From contig NC_134357.1 in the NCBI RefSeq assembly GCF_048569485.1, positions 360,051,427 through 360,115,426 of the forward strand: 64,000 bases of DNA, in the 5' to 3' direction. This document shows, in pieces, positions 35,149 through 46,220 of the stretch. How positions within the stretch are numbered: the stretch's first letter is position 1; the number at the start of each line of letters is the position of its first letter. Both the position numbers and the translations under genes were made by a program. This stretch comes from Anomaloglossus baeobatrachus (lineage: Eukaryota; Chordata; Amphibia; Anura; Aromobatidae). A model generated the notes under the pieces. It saw only the letters and a list, made by a program, of their open reading frames with translations. It was not told the DNA's origin and made no database searches.

Positions 35149-35650
35149 TACACTGTGTGCAGACTTATTAGGCAAATGAGTATTTTGATCACGTTACTTT
35201 TTATACATGTTGTTCTACTCCAAGCTGTATAGGCTTGAGAGCCAACAACCAATTAAGTAAATCAGGTGATGTGCATCTCTGTAATGAGGAGGGGTGTGGT
35301 GTAATGACATAAACACCCTATATAAGGGGTGCATACTTATTAGGCATCTTCCTTTTCTTTGGCAAAATGGGTCAGAAGAGAGATTTGACGGGCTCTGAAA
35401 ATTCCAAAATTGTGAGATGTCTTGCAGAGGGATGCAGCAGTCTTGAAATTTCCAAACTTTTGAAGCGTGATTACCGAACAATGAAGCGTTTCATGGCAAA
35501 TAGCCAACAGGGTCACAAGAAGCATGTTGGGCAAAAAAGGCGCAAAATAACTGCCCATGAATTGAGGAAAATCAAGCGTGAAGCTGCCAAGATGCCATTT
35601 GCCACCAGTTTGGCCATATTTCAGAGATTTCAGAGATATATGAAATAGGG
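35149..35650 (+). mobile_element. Second Tc1-like transposon, 5' half only
   Basis: The terminus CACTGTGTGCAGACTTATTAGGCAAA follows TA. The reading frame at 35,367-35,648 (93 codons) starts MGQKRDLTGSENSKIVRCLA with a helix-turn-helix (CSSLEISKLLKRDYRTMKRF) and a basic AT-hook-like linker (KKHVGQKRRKITAHEL). The catalytic DDE half is absent: the match stops near 35,640. The family differs from the Tc1 it abuts. Confidence 0.75.
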
Positions 35651-35729
35651 ATATACTCTGAGCTATCAAGCCATAATCCTATAGCCACCATCTTGTCAGG
35701 GTACGACCATATCTCTTGTGTTTGACAGG

Positions 35730-37070
35730 GCCTTAACCCCTTCACGACCGCGGGCAGTAAAATTACGTCCTATTTTAACGTGACTTAACGACCAGGGACG
35801 TAATTTTACGGCCTAAAGTTCATTTGATTGCCGTGGCCATCGCAACGGCTTTCAAATGATGTCCCCTGCTGTTTCTTACAGCAGGGGACCTTTGCTTCAC
35901 CCCAGGGGGGGTGGCATCGCCACCCCCCATCGACGATCGATGTGATTGGCTGTTCAAATCTGAACCGCCAACCACATCTTTCGCACTGATTTCGGTAAAA
36001 ATGATGCCAGAAATAGTGCTATACTGTGAGATCCAGCTATGAGGTGCCGTAGCAGCTTCAGCAGATCATAGGTGGACCTCAAACATGCCACCCCCAGCCC
36101 CTGCAGCACTGATTGGAGCGATCGTGCTATGACGCGCAATCGCTCCAATCAGTGTGCAGTGGGGTGGTTTGATTTGCTGGTGGCCACCCTCCCCAGGCCT
36201 GTGCTGGTCCGGGGACCTCCCAACATGTCTGCAGCGTGCAGGACTGGCTGGTACTAGTGGTACCACGCCACCGCTGCTGCTGCCGCTGCTGTCACGTGGA
36301 GCAGGAGCGGTGAGTATTGTGCTCACCTTGCAGCTCCTGCACACTCCTGTGATTGCTCCTGCGCGCTCCCGTAATGGCCCCTGCTCGTGCCCCCCTGCAA
36401 TCTCCCGACATCCCGATCTGCCCCCCCGACATCCCGATCTGCCCCCCCCCGACATCCCGATCTGCCCCCCAGATATCCCGATCTGCCGGCCTCCCCCGTG
36501 ATCTCTATTCTGCAGCTCCTCCGGTATCTCCCTCCTCCTCTGCTCTCCCCCTCTGCTCTCCCCCTCCCCCTCTGCTGTCCCCCCGGCGTCCTCTTACCTG
36601 TCTTCACCGGGTCCTCCGAGGTCTTCACTGGCCCGATCACATCTGCCTCCATCGCTGGGTCCTTCTTCCTGTGTCTTCTGCTGAGCTGTCCAACTTCCTG
36701 CCTGCTGCTCCTGTAAAGCTGTTCCTCCTGCTAATCCTCTGGGTACTGTGAGTATAACTTCTTTTTTTTTTTTTTCTTTTTTTTTCCTCTATCCCCTGTC
36801 CATTTTTACACCTCATGCGTCCGTGCGTCCCGCCGAGCGCTGATCAGGGATGCAAATAACGGATCAGCATCCCTGCTCAATTTTTGGCGTGACTTTTTTT
36901 CCCGTATCCCCGACGCTTTTTGTATCTCATCAGTCCGTGCGTCCCGCCGAGTGCTGATCAGGGATGCACATAACAGATCGGCATCCCTGCTCAATTTTTA
37001 GCGTGACAAAAAGCATTGGGGATACGGAAAAAAAAGTCACGCCAAAAATTGAGCAGGGATGCTGAAAAAA
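35730..37070. repeat. GC-rich interspersed repeat with inverted segments
   Basis: Starts TTAACCCCTTCACGACCGCGGGCAG, a start seen in common frog class II repeats. 36,400-36,490 is a ~21-base minisatellite (ACATCCCGATCTGCCCCCC, four copies). 36,790-37,060 holds two direct copies of a CGTCCGTGCGTCCCGCCGAG...TCAATTTTTGGCGTGAC block plus a facing third copy of its end. No coding signal; open frames here are products of C-rich repeats. Confidence 0.5.
36400..36490 (+). repeat. C-rich minisatellite
   Basis: Four units of about 21 bases around ACATCCCGATCTGCCCCCC, the last diverged. Confidence 0.8.
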
Positions 37071-37658
37071 TTCTTTATTAGAAATAAAAAACACAAACAT
37101 ATACCCTGGTTCATCACTTTAATAAGCCCGAAAAAGCCCTCCATGTCCGGCGTAATCCAGGATGCTCCAGCGTCGCATCCAGCTCTGCTGCATGGAGGTG
37201 ACCGGAGCTGCAGAAGACACCTCCGCTCCTGTCACCTCCACGCAGCTAATGAAGGCAATAGCGCGATCAGTTGTATTTAGCGTTGGCCGCGAGTAACCTC
37301 AGTGACAGCTCAGCTGATCGCGCTATTCCCTTCATTAGCTGCGTGGAGCTGACAGGAGTGGCGGTGTCTTCTGCAGCTCCGGTCACCTTCATGCAGGAGA
37401 GCTGGAAGCGACGCTGGACCATCTTGGAGTACGCTGGACATGGAGGGCTTTTTCGGGCTTATAAAATTGGTCAACAAGGCAATTTGTTAGGGTTTTTTTT
37501 CTAATAAAGGATTGTTTGGGTCTGTGTGTTTATTTACTGTAATTTACAGATTAATCATGGAAGGTATCTCGGGGAGACGCCTGACATGATTAATCTAGGA
37601 CTTATTGGCAGCTATGGGCTGCCAAAAACTCCTTATTACCCCGATTTGCCAACGCACC
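37071..37658. mobile_element. Non-autonomous DNA transposon, left part (split by an LTR element)
   Basis: Contains a long inverted repeat (next entry), then ACCCCGATTTGCCAACGCACC. This continues after the LTR element with CACCGGGGCAAATCGGGAAGAGC at 45,337, so both pieces were one repeat before the insertion. Confidence 0.6.
37125..37465. repeat. Long inverted repeat (hairpin), arms ~145 bp
   Basis: The left arm reads AAGCCCGAAAAAGCCCTCCATGTCC...GGTGACCGGAGCTGCAGAAGACACC...CAGCTAATGAAGG. The right arm (about 37,310-37,460) is its complement with modest divergence, around a ~40-base loop. Confidence 0.8.
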
Positions 37659-38413
37659 TGTAAGGGGTGGACGGACCCCTAGAACGAAGAAGCAGTTTCC
37701 CCCCCTGAAGATGCCTCACGCTGGGGTAGCCAGAGATGTTAAAGATGTTGATGTGATGTTATTTGTGTTTTACAGCAATAATGGGTTTCCCCACTAGGTG
37801 TCAGGGTGGAACAGTGGTCCCCATGGGAGCAGTATAGGAGAAAGGAGGAGCAGGACAGCCTAGGGGGAGGATTAGAGGGCTCTGTAGCAGAGTGAGAGTT
37901 GTAGTGAGAGAGTCTGTTGGTGCTGAGAGAAGAAACAACGGGGAAGAGTGTGGGAGCGACCGTGGCAGAAAGCCAAAGAGAGGAAGAGAAAAGTGCCTTG
38001 AGCTAGAACCAGCAGTGTACGGGTAAAACCCGAAGAAGCATAGTCAGAGAAGCAGAAGTTTATGGGCAAAGCCTGTAGTAGCCGGAGTATGAGCATAAGT
38101 GAAGAGAACAAGAGTAGCCGGGTAACGCCCGCTGAAGACTAATAGGAGTAGTCCCCCGGCAAGAATTGTGATTTGGAAACTGCAAGATTTGTGTACCGAG
38201 ACTGTACAGAAGTTACGTGCAATAAAATGCCTTTTGGTTCATCTGACGCCTGTCTGCAGTGTTTTCCTGAGTCTGACAGCATGCTTCTGCCATCCACACT
38301 CTGCCCCACAATCAACACCCCTGTCTCAATAGTGACGGCCGGGCCGGGGGTTAGCCTGGTACATGAAGCAGCCATCACAGCAACCCCCAAGGCACCCCCG
38401 GCCAACCGTTGCA
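37659..38413 (+). repeat. 5' LTR of the outer element
   Basis: 755 bp. Contains a CAATAAAATGCC polyadenylation-like signal near 38,219. Paired with 44,587-45,336. Confidence 0.85.
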
Positions 38414-38522
38414 AGTGGCGCTGTGAGCAGGGTGCGGACTATCTGCAAGGGATCCCGACCCAAGAATGTGAAGAAGACCAAGTGGTGCCTAAGGCGTTGG
38501 ACCAGTCGGGGATGGCACTAAG

Positions 38523-38940
38523 ATGGCCGCCGTCTTCACGAACACAGTGAGCGCGCGTAAAATTGGCGCCAAACGAAAAACACTGAGCTGGGCGGTGAAG
38601 AGGAAGAAGTGCAGAGTGTGCCGCCTAAAGAGGGGAGGTACTTGCCCCAAGAGGCTGCAGAGGACTAAAGACGTGGGCGGCGCTGCAGGGAAGAAGAGGC
38701 GTCACCGATTCTGGGCTGGCTTGGTGAGTGAGGCCAGGGGTGGAGCGCATCCAAGGGCAGGAAAAGAAGGCCCGCCTCCACCTTCCCCAGCGCCATTACA
38801 GGAAGAGCCACAGGAGATGCCAACTCAGCAGCTGGCGCTAAGTGAGATGGAGATGCAGACAAAGAAGCGAGCTGCAGCGGGCGCGCTGGTGACAACCAGC
38901 CTGGGAAGAGGACGCCCGAGGCAGAGCTTAGTAGAGGAGG
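38523..38940 (+). pseudogene. Basic N-terminal coding part of the outer LTR element
   Basis: An open frame with a very basic first half (KRKKCRVCRLKRGGTCPKRL, a Cys cluster that could bind metal or nucleic acid) and a Pro/Glu-rich second half. No known domain is assigned. The coding region is cut here by the inner element. Fossil, disrupted by insertion. Confidence 0.5.
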
Positions 38941-40449
38941 TGTGACGCCCTGGGCAAGCCAGGGGTCACAGGTCATCACACCACCACACCCTACATCCCA
39001 GTTAGGAACACCAAAACTATTAAAATCCTTGTTGCCTTCCTCCAGGGGCTGATGTTCACACCAGGGGGTGGGCCAGGCGGTTGGCTCCGCCCACCGAGGA
39101 GTTCACAGCTCTGGAGGCGGGAAGAACGAGTTGAGTTAAGCTAGGGGAGTGAAGTAGAAGGAAGTGGTAGAGGAGCTAAGTGAAAGTGAAGTAGTAGTGG
39201 AGAAAAGAAGAAAAGAGTAAAAAGTGAGCGTAGAAAGACCTGAAGTTGGTCCTGCTAAGTGCAGGACAGTGTCAGCAAGGTCAGCAACAGCGGTGATCGT
39301 CTGGAGGGGGACTGCTCGGAGGTTGCTGGAAGGACCGCGGACGGGTAGTGGCCCGGCGGTCTGGAGCAGTATACAAAGGACAGTCAGCACCAGGGCAGGG
39401 GCCTCTCGGACCCCGGCAAGGCTAGGAGTTGCCATAATTTGCCAAATCCGTCAGTGAAGAGAGGAGCTAAGTGAAAGTGAAGTAGTAGTGGAGAAAAGAA
39501 GAAAAGAGTAAAAAGTGAGCGTAGAAAGACCTGAAGTTGGTCCGGCTAAGTGCAGGACAGTGTCAGCAAGGTCAGCAACAGCGGTGATCGTCTGGAGGGG
39601 GACTGCTCGGAGGTTGCTGGAAGGACCGCGGACGGGTAGTGGCCCGGCGGTCTGGAGCAGTATACAAAGGACAGTCAGCACCAGGGCAGGGGCCTCTCGG
39701 ACCCCGGCAAGGCTAGGAGTCGCCATAATTTGCCAAATCCGTCAGTGAAGGGGACGTCGATCCCCCAACAACCAAGTCCCGACTGAAGGCAAAAGTCCAA
39801 CCATTGAGGAGGAACACCGCCACCGCCAGGGCACCAGTTCCTCGGGGCCAGCGTCTGCGGGAAAAGTAGGGCTCCTCCGGCCCATATCCAAGCCGGGGAG
39901 CGGGTTACCGGTGGGAACCCATCGCTACCAACACAGAAACACTAGGTGCAGGTCAGAGGGACATCACCGTTGTTACCTACTGGGAGAGCAAGTGCAGCCG
40001 TCCGTGGGAACCGTCTTTCCAGCCGTGTGGTTTACCGTAAAACTGTGTCAACGTCTCAGGCTGAGTGAGTACCACAGTGCCGCAAGGCACAGCGCTGCCC
40101 CCGCATCCCTGCGCCCACCAGGCCCTGCACCTTCCACACCATCACTGGGCCCCGGGATCACCAACCCCTACCCACGGAGGGGCAACACAACAACTGGCTG
40201 CTCCGCATCACCACTCCCGGGATCCCCATGTTGAGCTGCGGTGGTGCTACAAATCACCACAACCGTGGGTGGCGTCACGGACAATAAACCATCCCCACAC
40301 CCAACAACCCCCTTTCACTCATGGGCGAGGAGCGCCGCTCGAGAACCCCCGGGATCCGGCCCACCGCTCGAGCCACCACTGAGCAGCAGCAGCCGGACCC
40401 GAGCAGAGGGGTGAGCGAGGTGCCGGCACCCTCCTTCCCGCCCGCGACA
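38941..40449 (+). repeat. 5' LTR of the inner element, with internal 291-bp duplication
   Basis: 1509 bp against 1217 bp for its partner. The excess is a direct duplication: the ~291 bases from about 39,170 to 39,460 recur immediately at 39,461-39,750 with almost no change. Confidence 0.85.
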
Positions 40450-40738
40450 ACTTGGCGTCACGAACAGGATCTTACCGCTCTGCCGTTGGGTAGAGGTGCG
40501 CCTTGTAACCGCCGGAGGTATCCGGCTGAAAATTTCCAGAAGTCGCCATCTTTGGCGCGAAAAGTTCCCGCTCGAGCGTCTTCTCGAGTAGCAGAGGCGC
40601 GAAGGCCAAAACTCTGCCCCAATAAAGGAGGGGCCGGAAAGAAGCTAAGGGGGACGCAATGGCGGCTGGATGTATGTAGCGCGCGGCTGTATGAGCCAAG
40701 ACGCTGGGACCCCGTGATTTGCCGAGCCTTACAACGAG

Positions 40739-41227
40739 ATGTCTGTTCCGCCCAGCTACGCGGAGGCTACTGAGCCGGTGCCCGGAACAGCGGCATGGCT
40801 GAGGGCCCGAACGGCAGCGATCTGCCGTCACTACCGGAGCCAGATCTGCAGGCTGATGGAGCAGTGGACCGCGGAGGTGGAGAATATAGCTGCGGTTGCA
40901 CGGGTATATGGAATGGAGGCCATGATGGAGGAGCTGGTGAGTGACCCACGCCCCTGTGTCCCCGAGGGACCGGCCGCTGCGGCTGAGGGCCCCGGTCTGC
41001 CCCTGGCTCCCACGCCACCTCCGTCCTCCTTACCCGTGCACCGTACTGTGCCTGGCCCTTCGGGCGTACACCCCTCCGTGACTGTGGCCAAGAGAGTCGC
41101 CAGCCTAGAGGCTACGGCAGTTGGTAGTCACCCGCCTGGTGTAGAGGCCGTCGATAGTGATTCCGGGCCTGACACCGAGCCCATGTCGGAAGAGGATGGG
41201 TCCGCCGCAGCCGAAGAATCTGAGTAA
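40739..41227 (+). CDS. Short frame of the inner LTR element, unknown product
   Basis: 163 codons starting MSVPPSYAEATEPVPGTAAW. The first ~70 residues are predicted helical (RTAAICRHYRSQICRLMEQW, VARVYGMEAMMEEL); the rest is Pro/Ala-rich with an acidic tail (DSDSGPDTEPMSEEDG). It sits where gag begins in the related full-length element but shows no capsid motif or zinc knuckle. Function unknown; whether it is translated is unknown. Fossil element part. Confidence 0.45.
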   Translation: MSVPPSYAEATEPVPGTAAWLRARTAAICRHYRSQICRLMEQWTAEVENIAAVARVYGMEAMMEELVSDPRPCVPEGPAAAAEGPGLPLAPTPPPSSLPVHRTVPGPSGVHPSVTVAKRVASLEATAVGSHPPGVEAVDSDSGPDTEPMSEEDGSAAAEESE

Positions 41228-41861
41228 GGGCAGCGGAGCACCGTTGTCCAGTCCCCGTTGGGACCCCCTGTTTAAAAGTTGAAGAGTTTAAAATGAAAAT
41301 GATAAGCAAAATAATAACCGAAGTTTAACCTGATTAACACTGATTGAACCGGCCGGAGCCGGCACCGTTGTCCCCGTGGGGACCGTTTAAAAAGTTGTTT
41401 TGCATGGGAACTATCCATGGACAAGCCCGTGAACTTGCAGGGCAACCACAAACATTAAGTGGCTTGTAAATATGTTGTTTTACCGTACCGTATTCCGCAG
41501 TTGCCGCCTCCGGAGAGGCAGGTTGGAGGGAGGGCCCTCAGCAGAGCAGGCTGGGGCCCAGCCACCACAGGAACCGGTGGCTACCCTCTGGAGGGAAAGG
41601 ACAGATCCCGCTCGGGTAACTTGTGCTGGACTGTGGGTCAAGGGGTGCTGCCTGGGTTTTAGGGGCAGCATCAGGGCCAGGTTGCTTGGGTGGGAGAGAG
41701 CGGAAACCGTACCCGTAAAACCGTTTAGTAACGTTTAAGAAATGTGCCTCCCGTGTGGGATGATGTTATGATTTATATGTTTACTTTTTATACATTTACA
41801 GAAAATAAAACCGGTGTTGGACGGGCAGCCCGCGGACGGTCTGCATTTTGCTAAGGGGGAA

Positions 41862-43078
41862 TGTGACGCCCTGGGCAAGCCAGGGATCACAGGTCATCAC
41901 ACCACCACACCCTACATCCCAGTTAGGAACACCAAAGCTACTAAAATCCTTGTTGCCTTCCTCCAGGGGCTGATGTTCACACCAGGGGGTGGGCCAGGTG
42001 GTTGGCTCCGCCCACCAAGGAGTTCACAGCTCTGGAGGCGGGAAGAACGAGTTGAGTTAAGCTATGGGAGTGAAGTAGAAGGAAGTGGTAGAGGAGCTAA
42101 GTGAAAGTGAAGTAGTAGTGGAGAAAAGAAGAAAAGAGTAAAAAGTGAGCGTAGAAAGACCTGAAGTTGGTCCGGCTAAGTGCAGGACAGTGTCAGCAAG
42201 GTCAGCAACAGCGGTGATCGTCTGGAGGGGGACTGCTCGGAGGTTGCTGGAAGGACCGCGGACGGGTAGTGGCCCGGCGGTCTGGAGCAGTATACAAAGG
42301 ACAGTCAGCACCAGGGCAGGGGCCTCTTGGACCCCGGCAAGGCTAGGAGTCGCCATAATTTGCCAAATCCGTCAGTGAAGGGGACGTCGATCCCCCAACA
42401 ACCAAGTCCCGACTGAAGGCAAAAGTCCAACCATTAAGGAGGAACACCGCCACCGCCAGGGCACCAGTTCCTCGGGGCCAGCGTCTGCGGGCAAAGTAGG
42501 GCTCCTCCGGCCCATATCCAAGCCGGGGAGCGGGTTACCGGTGGGAACCCATCACTACCAACACAGAAACACTAGGTGCAGGTCAGAGGGACATCACCGT
42601 TGTTACCTACTGGGAGAGCAAGTGCAGCCGTCCGTGGGAACCGTCTTTCCAGCCGTGTGGTTTACCGTAAAACTGTGTCAACGTCTCAGGCTGAGTGAGT
42701 ACACAGTGCCGCAAGGCACAGCGCTGCCCCCGCGTCCCTGCGCCCACCAGGCCCTGCACCTTCCACACCATCACTGGGCCCCGGGATCACCAACCCCTAC
42801 CCACGGAGGGGCAACACAACAACTGGCTGCTCCGCATCACCACTCCCGGGATCCCCATGTTGAGCAGCGGTGGTGCTACAAATCACCACAACCGTGGGTG
42901 GCGTCACAGACAATAAACCATCCCCACACCCAACAACCCCCTTTCACTCATGGGCGAGGAGCGCCGCTCGAGAACCCCCGGGATCCGGCCCACCGCTCGA
43001 GCCACCACTGAGCTGCAGCAGCCGGACCCGAGCAGAGGGGTGAGCGAGGTGCCGGCACCCTCCTCCCCGCCCGCGACA
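41862..43078 (+). repeat. 3' LTR of the inner element
   Basis: 1217 bp, TGTGACGCCC to CCCGCGACA, immediately after the purine tract. Confidence 0.9.
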
Positions 43079-43082
43079 GAGG

Positions 43083-44155
43083 CACCTACCATAAAGTTAC
43101 CGGCTGTGCCAGGAGGTCCGGAGCGGCCCGCAAAAGTCACGTGGGTCACTTTGTGGGATGTTGTTACCGGGGAAACGACCACGGAAGTCCGGGCCACCTA
43201 CAAGACTCAACTGCAGCTGGGAAGCGAGACACTGGGAGCACCCCATCAGAGTCCGGAGGCGGCTACGTCGGTCAAGGTAGGACCTCCAATCCCCGCAGAA
43301 GTTCCGGCCCCGGGAGAGCAGCACGCCCCAGAGTTTGAAGAAGATGAGTGGGGATTTATCTGGGAGCCAGTGAAGCCGTCGCCCCTAACCCGGCGACAGT
43401 CCCCACCGCCTGAGATAGATCCGGTGCAAGAAAGGCTTCTGGCCGAGACCGTGGCAAGGGAAATGATGGCCGGGTCCCGCAGTGAAGAGTTTGACCGGCA
43501 GTGTAGCATTGGCACCGTGGTCAAGTTTAATCAGGCTGAAGGATACGGGTTTATAGAAGATAATGAGACCGAAGAGCACTTCTTTTATAACCGGGTCAAT
43601 CTGGACACTGAGGGGTTACCCCAACGTCTCCATACCCTGTATCCGGGTGAGAAAGTAAAGTTTCGAAGAGAAGTGGGTTGCCGGGGCCTGTTCGCAGTGG
43701 GAGTGACCCGTATGCCCACTGTCCAGGAGGCCGCGCAGTGGCAGCAAGAGATAGAGTGGGAGGATTGTCAGTACCGGAGACGTACGCAGCAGAGACCGGT
43801 GATTGCTGAAGCTTGTCGGCCAAGAAACACTCCTGCGGTGTCGCCAGAAACAGTTGCAGGACCGGTAGCCGAGCTGGGAGAAGGGGAACAGGAGAAGGAA
43901 GCACCGGCGATCTTGGCAATTCGCCAGAGCATGGTGTCGCATCCAGTGGTTGTTGTTGGCAGCCCACAGCCGTCCCGTCAAGCTACCCCATCACCCCCGC
44001 CGGGGGCTGAGGGGCCAAAACCGGGGGCCGGAAAACCAGAGCTACAGCCAAATTACGAACCGTTCTGGAGGCTGCGCCGCTTACCAGGCCAATCCCTCTC
44101 CGAGTACGTGAGGGCCCAGCGGGCTGAATGGCTGCGCGCTTACCACCCTGCGTGA
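43083..44155 (+). pseudogene. Outer LTR element coding region with a cold-shock domain
   Basis: Resumes after the inner element's target duplication. Around 43,500-43,710 the frame encodes a cold-shock-like OB fold: GTVVKFNQAEGYGFIEDN (RNP1-type EGYGFI), then HFFYNRVNL (RNP2-type), then LYPGEKVKFRREVG and GLFAVGVTRM in the usual strand order. Cold-shock domains bind single-stranded RNA or DNA. Upstream is an acidic linker (EFEEDEWGFIWEP). Downstream is a Pro/Gln-rich region ending FWRLRRLPGQSLSEYVRAQR. No capsid, zinc knuckle or pol motif is evident. A chaperone- or Gag-like RNA-binding role is inference. Fossil; the gene is split by the inner element. Confidence 0.7.
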
Positions 44156-44586
44156 GATACCAGTAAACAGAGGTGACGGACATAGATGTTTTCAAGAACC
44201 GGTACTTTTCCAAGCCGGTGACTGTTCGCAGTTGCAGCAACGTTCAAGGTACTGAGCCCGGGAGGAGCCTGATGCCGGACTGTGCAGGGACTCCTTCCGT
44301 GTCTATTACGAAAGTTTTATTGTTTGTTATTTATCTGCCTACGGAAGACCGGGAGCGCTGAGAATAGCCTCCGGGCAAAGATACTACTAAGACCGGGAGC
44401 TCCCCTGGAGGGACTCCGGGCACCGGACTTGTGTGCCCATTGGTTGTGCTTTTATGTGATGGTTTTAAAGTTTTATTTGATAAAGAGAAGAGATTGCTTT
44501 GCAACCAGGTGTATGTGTTTTGTTGGTCAGGTTTTGTCTTGCAGATCCGAACCTTGCCGGGAGGCTATGGTAAAAGAGGGGAGGGA

Positions 44587-45336
44587 TGTAAGGGGTGGAC
44601 GGACCCCTAGAACGCAGAAGCAGTTTCCCCCCCCTGAAGATGCCTCACGCTGGGGTAGCCAGAGATGTTAAAGATGTTGATGTGATGTTATTTGTGTTTT
44701 ACAGCAATAACGGGTTTCCCCACTAGGTGTCAGGGTGGAACAGTGGTCCCCATGGGAGCAGTATAGGAGAAAGGAGGAGCAGGACAGGGGAGGGTTAGAG
44801 GGCTCTGTAGCAGAGTGAGAGTTGTAGTGAGAGAGTCTGTTGGTTCTGAGAGAAGAAACAACGGGGCAGAGTGTGGGAGCGACCGTGGCAGAAAGCCAAA
44901 GAGAGGAAGAGAAAAGTGCCTTGAGCTAGAACCAGCAGTGTACGGATAAGACCCGAAGAAGCATAGTCAGAGAAGCAGAAGTTTGTGGGCAAAGCCTGTA
45001 GTAGCCGGAGTATGAGCATAAGTGAAGAGAACAAGAGTAGCCGGGTAACGCCCGCTGAAGAGTAATAGGAGTAGTCCCCCGGCAAGAATTGTGATTTGGA
45101 AACTGCAAGATTTGTGTACCGAGACTGTACAGAAGTTACGTGCAATAAAATGCCTTTTGGTTCATCTGACGCCTGTCTGCAGTGTTTTCCTGAGTCTGAC
45201 AGCATGCCTCTGCCATCCACACTCTGCCCCACAATCAACACCCCTGTCTCAATAGTGACGGCCGGGCCGGGGGTTAGCCTGGTACATGAAGCAGCCATCA
45301 CAGCAACCCCCAAGGCACCCCCGGCCCACCGTTACA
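44587..45336 (+). repeat. 3' LTR of the outer element
   Basis: 750 bp, ends CCGTTACA next to the CACC target duplication. Confidence 0.9.
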
Positions 45337-45340
45337 CACC

Positions 45341-46220
45341 GGGGCAAATCGGGAAGAGCCGGGTACAGTCCCAGAACTGTCACATAAAATGTATGCGGCA
45401 ATTCTGCGCGGCTGCTGACTGATATTGTTAGGCTGGGGGGCTCCCCATAACGTGGGGCTCCCCATCCTGAGAATACCAGCCTTCAGCCATATGGCTTTAT
45501 CTGGCTGGTATTAAAATGGAGGGGGACCGCACGCCAGTTTTTTAAATTTTTTAATTTATTTATTTCACTGCACAGTATAGACACGCCCACTGGCTGCTGT
45601 GATTGGGTGCAGTGAGACACCTGTCACTCAGCGTGGGGGGCGTGTCTGACTGCAACCAATCACAGGCGTCTGTGGGTGGGGAAAGCAGGGAATACGAGAT
45701 TGATTGATTAATGAGCGGCCGGCATATTCAAAGTAATTGTTGCCGCGTATTCTCTGCACAGCTGTTCCTCGCCGCGCTGGTGATCGGGGAGCGGTAAGTA
45801 TGAGAGAGGGCTGCTAACTTCAGTCACTCGGGGGATTAGCGGTCACTGGCGAATCCTTCACAGGTGACCACTAATCAGTACGCGGCACACAGACAGAGCT
45901 GCGGCATGACAATGAAGTCGGGTGAAGTTCACCGAGTTCATTCTCATCGCGCAAATCTGTCTGCTGTCAGCCGACATGTATCAACGACATTGTGCAACAC
46001 ACAAACGGACATTCAACACGGACATTCCACGTACACATACATGGGCATTTTACACACAAACACGGACATTTTACACGTACACACGGCTCGCATACGCCAT
46101 CACACGGATGCCATACGCACCGGAGAAACGCCTCAAAAAAAACGGAACACGGACCCGAAAAACGTATTGTGTCACGCGCACGTTTTTTTTGCGGAAGTGT
46201 GTTTTAGGCCTAAGCTGGGC
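45341..46220. mobile_element. Non-autonomous DNA transposon, right part, with interspersed repeat copy 3
   Basis: Continues the repeat interrupted at 37,658 (GGGGCAAATCGGGAAGAGCCGGG). 45,420-45,800 is copy 3 of the repeat at 1290 and 7130 (GGCTGGGGGGCTCCCC, CCAATCACAGGCG, TGGGGAAAGCAG). The stretch at 45,990-46,220 is made of ACACACGGACATT-type units and ends in GTGTTTTAGGCCTAAG, a Harbinger-style terminus. Confidence 0.5.

Larger units (their letters stand above)
38941..43078 (+). mobile_element. Inner pol-less LTR retrotransposon, nested in the outer one
   Basis: LTRs at 38,941-40,449 and 41,862-43,078 start TGTGACGCCCTGGGCAAGCC and end CCCGCGACA. The target duplication is GAGG (38,937-38,940 and 43,079-43,082). 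A primer-binding-like ACTTGGCGTCACGAACAGG lies at 40,450-40,468, and a purine tract AAGGGGGAA at 41,853-41,861. The internal region is only 1.4 kb with one short frame and no gag or pol domain. LTRs, leader and 3' region are homologous to the large Gypsy element at 53,091-61,400. LTR-LTR differences by eye are about 1%, making it the younger of the nested pair. The structure looks whole for a non-autonomous element. Confidence 0.85.
37659..45336 (+). mobile_element. Pol-less LTR retrotransposon with a cold-shock-domain frame (interrupted)
   Basis: Fossil LTR element of Ty3/Gypsy-like build. LTRs at 37,659-38,413 and 44,587-45,336 start TGTAAGGGGTGGACGG and end TTGCA/TTACA. The target duplication is CACC (37,655-37,658 and 45,337-45,340). 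A primer-binding-like AGTGGCGCTGTGAGCAGG directly follows the 5' LTR and a purine tract (44,572-44,586) precedes the 3' LTR. No protease, reverse transcriptase or integrase is visible, so it was non-autonomous. It is disrupted by a complete younger LTR element at 38,941-43,078. By eye the LTRs differ at about 2% of bases plus a few small gaps, so insertion is fairly recent but older than the inner element. Confidence 0.8.

Noticed and set aside
36323-36751. Overlapping 110-130-codon frames on both strands
   Set aside because: C-rich minisatellite and low-complexity DNA give long open frames on either strand by composition.
42950-43082. ATG at 42,950 as the start of the cold-shock-domain frame
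   Set aside because: It lies inside the 3' LTR of the inner element and is read through only by chance across the insertion junction; it cannot be the native start.
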